DNA from: Deltaproteobacteria bacterium
Lineage (GTDB): Bacteria; Desulfobacterota; Binatia; UBA9968
NCBI GenBank assembly: GCA_005878685.1
Contig: VBLN01000313.1
Span: 1-7,299 of the forward strand
DNA: 7,299 bases
Direction of reading: 5' to 3'
Made by a program: the position numbers and the translations under genes. The notes under the pieces were generated by a model. The model did not search any database. It saw nothing but the letters and a program-made list of their open reading frames with translations, and had not been told where the DNA came from. Of this stretch, positions 1-5,640 are shown in pieces. Numbering within the stretch: the stretch's first letter is position 1; each line of letters starts with the position of its first letter.

Positions 1-627
1 CGACTCTTCGGTGGTCAGGAAAGATTTGGCGTAGCTTGGGTTTGAGGCGAGGGCGGGGTAAGGCTCAAGGGCAGCATCGATCTTTCCTCGCTCGAGCAGT
101 TCGATCGCATGTTTTCGCGTGCAGGGTGGAGGGATAAAGCGCACCCGGATCTCGGGAGGAGGGGGGTGAAGGGATTCTTCCGCGATATCCGGTTCCGCTA
201 CGAGCCATTCTACGGTCTCGGGCTTCACGCCGTATTCGTTTTGGAGAATGCCCTTCAGCCAAACCGGCGTCGTCGCATTATAGCGGTGTACGGTGATCTT
301 CCTCCCGGCGAGTTCCGCAGGGTCGCGCAGCGGCGAACCGACGGGAAAATACATGCAGCGGTGACGAAAGCGGCGAGAAAGAAAGACCGGCAGGGCGCGC
401 AGCCTCACGCCCCGCAGTCGGGCTAAGATGAAGGAGGAGATCGAGAGTTCCCCGCCGTCGATCTTTCCGACGATGATCGCGCGGTGGCGCGCACCGACGT
501 TATCGAACCCCTCGCCAAAATGGGTTTGGATCTTGAGATCGACTCCAGCCGGCTGCACAGAGCGATCTAAGAGGGCCTGCGTGTTGGGAGCCGGATTGAA
601 ACCTATCGTGAGTGTCAATGGAGCCAT
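1..627 (-). CDS. 4,5-dihydroxyphthalate decarboxylase-like protein (periplasmic-binding-fold family), C-terminus cut by window edge
   Basis: The frame is open from ATG at 627 to the window edge, giving 209 codons without a stop. The N-terminal part resembles Pht5-type 4,5-dihydroxyphthalate decarboxylases, which share the fold of NMT1/THI5-like substrate-binding proteins. Visible family-like stretches are VQPAGVDL (residues 24-31), a GGELSISSFILAR block (58-70), PVFLSRRFRHRCMYF (80-94), an RDPAELAGRKI strand-turn (101-111) and VWLKGILQNEYGV (122-134). There is no signal peptide or lipobox, so a cytoplasmic enzyme-like protein is more likely than a transporter receptor. The family is normally about 320-340 residues, so roughly a third is missing. 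The start overlaps the pyrF end by 13 nt (615-627), which suggests translational coupling; a GGTG sits 9 nt upstream of the ATG. The true substrate is unknown: many relatives annotated this way lie far from phthalate pathways. Family assignment is from remembered motifs. Confidence 0.75.
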   Translation of the reverse strand, partial: MAPLTLTIGFNPAPNTQALLDRSVQPAGVDLKIQTHFGEGFDNVGARHRAIIVGKIDGGELSISSFILARLRGVRLRALPVFLSRRFRHRCMYFPVGSPLRDPAELAGRKITVHRYNATTPVWLKGILQNEYGVKPETVEWLVAEPDIAEESLHPPPPEIRVRFIPPPCTRKHAIELLERGKIDAALEPYPALASNPSYAKSFLTTEES

Positions 628-1394
628 TCTTTTTCACCGGCGTTCCGCGCTCGCTCCATTTCGGCGATGATCTCTCGCGTCACACCCAGGGGATCCTTAG
701 CTTCCATGATTGGGCGTCCAACGACGATGTAATCTACTCCGGCACGGACAGCCTCCGCAGGGGTCATGACCCTCTTCTGGTCGTCGCGCTTGCTTTTTTG
801 GAGACGGATTCCAGGCGTTACGATGATAAAGCTGCGTCCACAGGCGCCGCGGATTTCTGCGACCTCATTAGGAGCGGCCACCACGCCGTCCATGCCTGCT
901 TTCTGGCTCAAGAGCGCCAGGCGAACGACTTGATCGGCCACTTGTCCTGCGACGCCAACTTTTTTCAAATCACTTTCGTTGAGACTGGTTAGAACGGTCA
1001 CTGCCAGCATGATCGGTTTTCTCAGCGACTCCTGGCGACAGACCCGACTGACTTCCCTCACAGTCAGGCGCATCATTTCCAGGCTGCCGGAGGCGTGAAC
1101 ATTGAACATTTTAACCCCCAGTCGGGTCGCCTCGATTGCAGCCTTGGCAACAGTCGTGGGAATATCGTGGAATTTGAGGTCCAAGAAAATCTCGCCGCCC
1201 ATCTCTTGGATTAGCTTAACGGCTTGAGGTCCGGCGTGGGTGAAGAGCTGCTTGCCGACTTTGAACATGCCGACCTCACCGGCCAAGGACTTGAGCATCT
1301 TCCTTGCCCTCTCCAGGTCGTCGACATCAAGCGCAAGAATCAATCGCTCGCGCATAGGGGCAGGGGAACGTACGAGTTGCAGATTGGACGCCAT
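615..1394 (-). CDS. pyrF: Orotidine 5'-phosphate decarboxylase (OMP decarboxylase)
   Basis: PyrF catalyses the last step of de novo UMP synthesis, converting OMP to UMP and CO2, as a cytoplasmic TIM-barrel dimer. From ATG at 1394 the protein is 259 residues, close to the usual 230-260. The signature DLKFHDIP is at residues 72-79, with the catalytic D-x-K-x-x-D set (D72, K74, D77). The N-terminal strand LILALDVDD (18-26) supplies the substrate-contacting Asp, and MFKVGKQLF (43-51) follows. Phosphate-binding elements are TPGIRL (193-198) and VVGRPI (224-229). The frame can be extended to a TTG at 1400, but I prefer ATG 1394: an AAGG sits 7-8 nt before it, and only 2 nt separate it from the proS stop. 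A third candidate ATG at 1355 begins MRERLILALDV and cannot be excluded. The gene is closely coupled to proS upstream and overlaps the Pht5-like gene downstream. Confidence 0.96.
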   Translation of the reverse strand: MASNLQLVRSPAPMRERLILALDVDDLERARKMLKSLAGEVGMFKVGKQLFTHAGPQAVKLIQEMGGEIFLDLKFHDIPTTVAKAAIEATRLGVKMFNVHASGSLEMMRLTVREVSRVCRQESLRKPIMLAVTVLTSLNESDLKKVGVAGQVADQVVRLALLSQKAGMDGVVAAPNEVAEIRGACGRSFIIVTPGIRLQKSKRDDQKRVMTPAEAVRAGVDYIVVGRPIMEAKDPLGVTREIIAEMERARNAGEKEWLH

Positions 1395-1396
1395 TT

Positions 1397-3124
1397 TCAA
1401 GCCTTGAGTGCCTCGGCGATCATCGCCTGAATCGCTTCGGCAGCTTTTTCAACGCTAATTTCCTCGGTCTTTCCGTCACGCCGCTGGCGCACCTCAAGAC
1501 GGCCCTTTTCCAGTCCCTTAGCTCCCAGGATGACCCGCAGTGGAATGCCAATCAGGTCTCCATCTTTGAACTTCACCCCTGGCCGTTCGTCCCGGTCATC
1601 TAGCAAGACTTCGAGGCCGCGCTTGAGCAGATCCCGATAAAGCTCGTTCGTAACATTCTGGATTCGTTCCTCTTTATAGTTGATGGGCAGAAGCAAGATC
1701 TGCAAAGGCGCTATAGCCAGAGGCCAGATAATTCCATTCTCATCGTGGTTCTGCTCGATGGCGGCTGCTAGCAGGCGTGAGATCCCGATTCCGTAACAGC
1801 CCATCTCCATCGCTCGCTCGCGCCCTTCGGGATCGAGATAGGTGGCCGCCATCGTTTCGCTGTACTTCTTCCCGAGATAGAAGACTTGCCCAACCTCTAT
1901 CCCGCGGTAGGATTCGAGGCGGCCCTGCTCACATCTAGGGCAGGGCTCTCCAGCCACAGCCATGCGGAGGTCGGCGAACGCTGACGGCGTGAAGTCTCGC
2001 TCCTGGTCTACGTCCACGTAGTGAGCGTTGATCTCATTGGCGCCGGTAACGGCTCCGCGCATTCCTTGGACCGCCCGATCCGCCAGGATCCGGAGCTTAA
2101 GACCGATCGGCCCCAAGAAGCCTGGGGCAACGCCGGTAGCTTTTTCCACCTCTGCCTCGTCTGCTAAGATCACCTCCTCACGGTGCAGCGTGGCCCTGAG
2201 CTTTAACTCATTGATCTCGTGATCTCCTCGCACCAGAGCAGCAACGAGCTCGGAGCCATCAACTTTGTAGACTATTGTCTTGACGAATTTCTCGGGAGGG
2301 AGAGAGAGGAAATTGGCCACCTCAGCGACACTTTTCTTGTCCGGCGTCGCTACCTTTCTCAAAGGCGGTGAGGAATCTTTGAGGTCACGGGCTGAAGGTC
2401 GGTGTGGCTTGACCTCGGCCTTCTGAACATTAGCTGCGTAGTCACAGCTGCCACAGCTGACAATCGCATCTTCTCCGGATTCGGCCAGCACCTGGAACTC
2501 ATGGGAGAGACTTCCGCCGATCGCGCCCGTATCCGCCTCCACCGGACGAAACTTAAGGCCACAGCGAGTGAAGATTCTCTTATAAGTGTCAAACATATTC
2601 TGATATTCCCGACGGCAATCCTCCATGTCCGCGTGGAAGCTGTAGGCATCTTTCATGATGAACTCTCGGCCGCGCATCAAGCCAAAGCGCGGGCGCACTT
2701 CGTCGCGGAACTTGGTCTGGATCTGGTAGAGGTTCAAAGGAAGCTCGCGGTACGATCGGACCACTCGGCGCACCAGGTCCGTGATGACCTCTTCGTGTGT
2801 CGGCCCAAGGCAAAAATCACGTTCGTGACGATCTTTAAAACGGAGGAGATCTTTGCCGTAGAGCTCCCAGCGGCCGCTTTCCTGCCACAGCTCGGCCGGC
2901 GAAGCGATAGGAAGCAAAAGCTCCTGTGCGCCGGCGCGATCCAGCTCCTCGCGCACAATAGTTTCGATCTTGCGAATGACTCTCAGCGCCAGGGGAAGGT
3001 AGTCGTAAATTCCCCGGCTTACCTGACGGATCATGCCGGCGCGAACTAAGAGTTTATGGCTGATGACCTCTGCGTCAGCAGGGTCCTCTTTGAGAGTAGG
3101 GATAAAAGCAGTGCTCCAGCGCAC
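1397..3124 (-). CDS. proS: Prolyl-tRNA synthetase, bacterial type with editing insertion domain
   Basis: This cytoplasmic class II synthetase charges tRNA-Pro with proline. It has 575 residues, the normal length for the bacterial (E. coli-like) form. The N-terminal RWSTAFIPTLKEDP and ADAEVISHKLLVRAGMIRQ match the family start closely, which supports the GTG start at 3124. Motif 1 lies around residues 43-73, GPTHEEVITDL at 107-117, and motif 2 (FRDEVRPRFGLMRGREF) at 139-155. The YbaK-like editing insertion spans about 230-390. It contains K282 in EKFVKTIVYK, which corresponds to the editing lysine of E. coli ProRS, and a GFLGP loop at 335-339, so Ala-tRNA-Pro editing is probably intact. Motif 3 (GCYGIGISRLL) is at 442-452 and the anticodon-binding domain covers about 470-575. 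CxxC pairs occur at 224-227 and 395-398. The gene starts 41 nt after the ispG stop with only a weak AAGAAAAG purine tract ahead of it. Confidence 0.98.
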   Translation of the reverse strand: MRWSTAFIPTLKEDPADAEVISHKLLVRAGMIRQVSRGIYDYLPLALRVIRKIETIVREELDRAGAQELLLPIASPAELWQESGRWELYGKDLLRFKDRHERDFCLGPTHEEVITDLVRRVVRSYRELPLNLYQIQTKFRDEVRPRFGLMRGREFIMKDAYSFHADMEDCRREYQNMFDTYKRIFTRCGLKFRPVEADTGAIGGSLSHEFQVLAESGEDAIVSCGSCDYAANVQKAEVKPHRPSARDLKDSSPPLRKVATPDKKSVAEVANFLSLPPEKFVKTIVYKVDGSELVAALVRGDHEINELKLRATLHREEVILADEAEVEKATGVAPGFLGPIGLKLRILADRAVQGMRGAVTGANEINAHYVDVDQERDFTPSAFADLRMAVAGEPCPRCEQGRLESYRGIEVGQVFYLGKKYSETMAATYLDPEGRERAMEMGCYGIGISRLLAAAIEQNHDENGIIWPLAIAPLQILLLPINYKEERIQNVTNELYRDLLKRGLEVLLDDRDERPGVKFKDGDLIGIPLRVILGAKGLEKGRLEVRQRRDGKTEEISVEKAAEAIQAMIAEALKA

Positions 3125-3165
3125 GATCTTTTCTTGTGTGGGAAACCGGTAGAGGAGCGAAACAA

Positions 3166-4230
3166 CTAATCGTCCGGAGACGCCACCTTCTCCGCTTCCT
3201 TCTCAGCCACGAGCCTCTCCACCTCTTCCATCAAGGCCTCTACGATCCGAGCCTCTGGGACCTTGCGGATCACTTCACCTTTTTTGAAGATAAGGCCGAT
3301 CCCTTTTCCTCCAGCGACGCCAATATCCGCGGCTCGCGCCTCCCCCGGCCCGTTCACCGCACAACCCATCACAGCGACATGGATATTTTTGTTGTTGAAG
3401 GGAATCATGCGCTGTTCTACCTCTTTGGCCAGGCCAACCAGGTCAATATCCGCACGACCACAGGAGGGACAGGCGACGAAAGTCAAACCCTCTTTGCGAA
3501 GACCGAGAGACTTGAGGATTTCCATTCCCACGCGGATTTCCTCGACCGGGTCGGCCGACAGAGAGACCCGGATGGTGTCGCCGAGCCCTTCGGCCAAAAG
3601 CGTGCCGATTCCAACCGCAGATTTGATGGTACCTACCGTGGGAGTGCCCGCTTCCGTGACACCGAGGTGGAACGGATAATCGACCCGGTCCGCCAGCATG
3701 CGGTACGCCTCGATCATCATCAGAGGATCCGAAGCCTTTAGGGAGACTTTGATCTCGCGATAGTCGAAATCTTCCAGTATGCGGATGTGACGCAATGCGC
3801 TCTCAACCATCCCGGCGGCTGTCGGGCCGTTATATTTTTTAACGCCGATGCGAATGGGAATCTTACGCTCGGAGGCGACCTTAATCACTTCCTCGACGCA
3901 CCAGCGCTCACCGATGTTGCCCGGATTGAGGCGCAGGCCGTCCACGCCTTGCTGCAGGGCTATGAGGGCAAGTTTGTAGTTGAAATGGATATCCGCGATG
4001 AGAGGAATCCGAATCTGCTTTTTGATCTCTCCGAGCTTTTCCGCCGCCTCTCGGACTGGAACTGCGAGTCTGACAATGTCGCAGCCCGCAGCCTCCAGGG
4101 ACCAGATCTGATCGAGCGTCGCATCCACGTTTCGAGTGTCGGTCTTGGTCATGGATTGGACGGTGATCGGGGCATCCCCGCCAATCTTGACCGTACCTAA
4201 CTGAATCTGCCTGGTTTTCCGCCTTTGCAT
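3166..4230 (-). CDS. ispG: 4-hydroxy-3-methylbut-2-en-1-yl diphosphate synthase (IspG/GcpE)
   Basis: IspG is the penultimate enzyme of the MEP isoprenoid pathway: a 4Fe-4S enzyme that reductively opens MEcPP to HMBPP in the cytoplasm. From ATG 4230 it has 354 residues. Family motifs include IGGDAPITVQSM (16-27), a DIHFNY strand (80-85), GLRLNPGNIG (98-107), VSLKASDP (162-169), and the cluster ligands in CPSC (C254, C257) and GCAVNGPGE (C290, E297). The frame extends to ATG 4272, adding 14 residues. I reject that longer start because those codons contain a near-consensus promoter and because homologues align from MQRRKTRQI. Odd point: after RIGV (127-130) the protein runs straight into KKYNGPT, apparently lacking the about ten residues carrying the NxGSL motif present in E. 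coli, Aquifex and plant IspG. The gene heads the ispG-proS-pyrF run. Identity is secure; full activity is less certain because of the missing loop. Confidence 0.96.
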   Translation of the reverse strand: MQRRKTRQIQLGTVKIGGDAPITVQSMTKTDTRNVDATLDQIWSLEAAGCDIVRLAVPVREAAEKLGEIKKQIRIPLIADIHFNYKLALIALQQGVDGLRLNPGNIGERWCVEEVIKVASERKIPIRIGVKKYNGPTAAGMVESALRHIRILEDFDYREIKVSLKASDPLMMIEAYRMLADRVDYPFHLGVTEAGTPTVGTIKSAVGIGTLLAEGLGDTIRVSLSADPVEEIRVGMEILKSLGLRKEGLTFVACPSCGRADIDLVGLAKEVEQRMIPFNNKNIHVAVMGCAVNGPGEARAADIGVAGGKGIGLIFKKGEVIRKVPEARIVEALMEEVERLVAEKEAEKVASPDD

Positions 4231-4239
4231 CACAGCTTC

Positions 4240-4269
4240 ACTATAATGGACGTGCCGAAGGGGTGTCAA
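4240..4269 (-). promoter_or_regulatory. Predicted sigma70-type promoter for ispG-proS-pyrF
   Basis: On the minus strand a perfect TTGACA (-35) occupies 4269-4264 and TATAGT (-10, one mismatch from TATAAT) occupies 4245-4240, separated by 18 nt. Transcription would be expected to begin around 4234-4230, at or just before the GTG-ATG at the probable ispG start. The promoter lies inside the N-terminal extension of the longest ispG frame, so either that extension is not translated from this promoter or an upstream readthrough transcript is used. This is inference from consensus matching; nothing shows it is active. Confidence 0.6.
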
Positions 4270-4382
4270 CATAAGGTTATTGAGAGGCGGACTTGCCCCT
4301 CAGCTCGATAGGCTCAGCCACAAAGCATTGGCTGATCGGCCTCTAGCGGAAATACCCCCTCTGCTTCTCTCTACGTTGACAC
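4263..4382. repeat. 120-bp structured intergenic segment bounded by 11-bp inverted repeats (possible MITE-like element)
   Basis: This accounts for nearly all of the 121-nt gap between the orphan membrane gene and ispG (4273-4393). Its ends are GTGTCAACATA (4263-4273) and TACGTTGACAC (4372-4382), inverted copies matching at 10 of 11 positions, with 8 consecutive perfect matches. Inside are two hairpins. One is at 4281-4302, with 8-bp arms that include a G-U wobble in minus-strand RNA. The other is at 4310-4342. A further AGAGGC (4283-4288) could instead pair with GCCTCT (4339-4344), so the structures compete. I see no target-site duplication and no U-tract after either hairpin in the minus direction, so this is not a clear intrinsic terminator. 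The left repeat carries the -35 box of the ispG promoter. An 8-bp inverted repeat in a region this size is not very improbable by chance, so confidence as an element is low. Confidence 0.3.
4310..4342. other. Intergenic hairpin, possibly a degenerate dispersed repeat
   Basis: The perfect 7-bp stem TCAGCCA (4314-4320) with TGGCTGA (4329-4335) closes an 8-nt loop. It is extended by AGGC (4310-4313) with GCCT (4339-4342) across a 3-nt bulge. The left side reads TCGATAGGCTCAG, resembling the TTCGACAGGCTCAG-type short dispersed repeats common in environmental bacterial genomes (from memory). It could influence readthrough from jag and the orphan gene into ispG, but no run of U follows it. Confidence 0.4.
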
Positions 4383-4393
4383 AGTATTCATTC

Positions 4394-4795
4394 TTATGTC
4401 TGACCTTGCAGCCCTTTGCTTCCGAACTTTGTGATCAGGGTTTCAGGAAGTGAGAACAGAAATGACAAACCGGCCGCGAGAATGGAACTGCCTAACGGAT
4501 CAAAGATAAGTTCCCAGCCTTCGCCTCCAATAGGAAAAAAATGATTCCATTGGCTCCAGCCACAGACGAAAAAGGCGAGTGCTCCCGCGCCAATGACCGC
4601 GAGAGGGACATTCCCCCAGCCACGTAACGGACGCCAGCGTATCCACGCCTGGATGGCAGAAGCGATCCCGGCAGCGAAAAACGCGATGAAGGAGACAGTC
4701 AAGAATTGTAGGTGTGAAGGTTCGTATTTTGTGACTTGCTCTAGATCGGTTGTTGAGAGGGCAGCAAACAGCGAAATCGCGAGAAAGGAGTTCAC
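4394..4795 (-). CDS. Small integral membrane protein of unknown function
   Basis: A 133-residue frame starting with GTG at 4795, 15 nt after the jag stop; an in-frame TAA (the jag stop itself) prevents extension upstream. GGAA 7 nt before the GTG is a weak ribosome-binding site. I do not recognise a family. Three clear hydrophobic segments are visible, at about residues 30-52, 63-81 and 98-116, plus a short hydrophobic N-terminus (1-14). The second loop is tryptophan-rich (GWSQWNHFFP at 79-88, EGW at 92-94). Between the first two segments lies a basic stretch, WIRWRPLRGW (51-60), likely cytoplasmic. Nothing catalytic is apparent. Its place immediately after yidC-jag could mean it rides with membrane-biogenesis genes, but it may equally be a lineage-specific insertion at the spot usually held by mnmE. 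The composition and hydrophobic pattern look like a real protein, yet the alternative that it is a non-functional remnant remains. Confidence 0.7.
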   Translation of the reverse strand: MNSFLAISLFAALSTTDLEQVTKYEPSHLQFLTVSFIAFFAAGIASAIQAWIRWRPLRGWGNVPLAVIGAGALAFFVCGWSQWNHFFPIGGEGWELIFDPLGSSILAAGLSFLFSLPETLITKFGSKGLQGQT

Positions 4796-4810
4796 ATTTT
4801 CATTCCGATT

Positions 4811-5599
4811 TTACGGCAACTTTCGCGCGTCTCCTTTGACACCCTGTTTTCCGGGGGTTTGTCCTTTTTCTTCATCCCTGCGTTTTCTGTCTCCTTCCGG
4901 GATGATCAGTAGGCGGCGGTAGGCGCCGGTCCCCAAACTTCTGGTCTTAAGCCAGGGGTCATCCTGAAGGGCGAGGTGAATAATGCGCCGGTCTGCGGCG
5001 CTCAGAGGGACATTCACCGTCACGGCTTTTCTCTGTCTCTTGGCCTTCTCTCCCAAACGGAGCGCCATATCCTCCAAGCTCTTTCGGCGGCGGCCTCGAT
5101 AGCTCTCCGTGTCGAGAAGGACGTGCGGGCCCTCTTTCCCTTGCCTATCGTTGATGATCCGGGTCACCAGGTATTGCAGCGCCTCTAAGGTCTGGCCCTT
5201 GCGGCCGATCAGAAGCGCGCTGCTATCCCCATGGATATCTAAGACAATCTCGTCCTCCGTTTCACCTCGCCTGACTTCGATGCTGGCCTGGATGCCCATG
5301 AGCCCGAGGATATCCGTCAACACATCTTTTCCCTTTTGACCGGCCGCTTCGATATCCTCCCGCGAAATCCTGTCCGGCTGACTGGCACGGGTTTGGGTGC
5401 GCTTTCTTTCTTCACCCATAGACAGCGCCGCGCGCAAGGATGCGCGTACGCGTGCTTTCTTTGCCCCAAAACCGAGAATCCCCTTTGTTCCCTCGGTGAG
5501 AATGTCGATTGTGACTTTCTCGCGCCCGACGCCTAAGATTTTGAGAGCGTTCTCTATGGCTTGGTCGATGGTTTCGCCTTCGGTTTCCACATAATCCAT
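4811..5599 (-). CDS. jag: Jag/KhpB-type RNA-binding protein (Jag_N, KH, R3H domains)
   Basis: This is a cytoplasmic single-strand nucleic-acid-binding protein normally encoded next to yidC. In Firmicutes the family (also called KhpB or EloR) binds RNA with KhpA and affects cell elongation; its role in Gram-negatives is poorly defined. The 262 residues show the standard order. The Jag_N domain covers 1-53 (TIDQAIENALKILGV, then TKGILGFGAKKARV). A charged linker covers about 55-90. The KH domain at about 93-153 has the GxxG loop GRKG (132-135). The R3H domain spans about 160-236, with the R-x3-H pair R204/H208 and a SLGTGAYRRLLIIPE tail (221-235). A highly charged C-terminal tail follows. The start is well supported: a strong GGAGGAG lies 7 nt before ATG 5599, and the yidC stop is 26 nt upstream. 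All key motifs are intact. Confidence 0.96.
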   Translation of the reverse strand: MDYVETEGETIDQAIENALKILGVGREKVTIDILTEGTKGILGFGAKKARVRASLRAALSMGEERKRTQTRASQPDRISREDIEAAGQKGKDVLTDILGLMGIQASIEVRRGETEDEIVLDIHGDSSALLIGRKGQTLEALQYLVTRIINDRQGKEGPHVLLDTESYRGRRRKSLEDMALRLGEKAKRQRKAVTVNVPLSAADRRIIHLALQDDPWLKTRSLGTGAYRRLLIIPEGDRKRRDEEKGQTPGKQGVKGDARKLP

Positions 5600-5606
5600 G
5601 GATAGA

Positions 5607-5613
5607 CTCCTCC
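5607..5613 (-). promoter_or_regulatory. Strong Shine-Dalgarno of jag
   Basis: GGAGGAG on the minus strand, 7 nt before the jag ATG, is the best ribosome-binding site in the window. Its first G is also the last base of the hairpin at 5613-5640, so mRNA folding may limit access to it. Confidence 0.8.
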
Positions 5614-5640
5614 GCTGGAACCCAGCTACCGTTCCCAGCG
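5613..5640 (-). other. Hairpin spanning the yidC stop codon and abutting the jag ribosome-binding site
   Basis: On the minus strand CGCTGGGAAC (5640-5631) pairs with GTTCCAGCG (5621-5613), giving 9 bp with one bulged G and a 9-nt loop. The loop contains the yidC TAG stop (5628-5626). The 3' arm runs directly into the jag Shine-Dalgarno. No U-tract follows, so it is not a terminator; a role in coupling jag translation to yidC termination is plausible but inferred. Confidence 0.5.

Noticed and set aside
109..670. Plus-strand open frames at the left edge (109-426, 428-670)
   Set aside because: The minus strand carries a continuous 209-codon frame with Pht5-like motifs across this region, which explains it better.
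2402..3049. Plus-strand open frame of 215 codons
   Set aside because: It is entirely antisense to proS, whose frame is full of family motifs; the plus-strand product has no recognisable domain or ribosome-binding site.
3136..3741. Plus-strand open frame of 201 codons, and others at 3787-4200 and 612-992
   Set aside because: All lie antisense to ispG or pyrF and reflect codon-bias shadows; no family-like sequence in their translations.
4242..4247. Plus-strand TATAAT
   Set aside because: No -35-like box at proper spacing upstream; it overlaps the minus-strand TATAGT by sequence symmetry.
4231..4272. ispG start at ATG 4272
   Set aside because: The extra 14 codons hold the -35/-10 boxes, have no Shine-Dalgarno ahead of them and extend beyond the aligned start of IspG homologues.
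4281..4302. Hairpin as an intrinsic terminator for the yidC-jag transcript
   Set aside because: The 8-bp stem is followed on the minus strand by ATAACCTTATG, not a U-tract, and the ispG promoter lies directly beyond; no firm terminator call is possible.
4376..4398. Plus-strand TTGACA as a possible antisense promoter
   Set aside because: No -10-like hexamer at 16-18 nt spacing; better explained as the right arm of the inverted repeat.
4796..4813. Jag and the downstream membrane protein share a frame, suggesting stop readthrough to a fusion
   Set aside because: A one-in-three coincidence; the stop is TAA, and there is a separate GTG start with a weak ribosome site. No readthrough motif seen.
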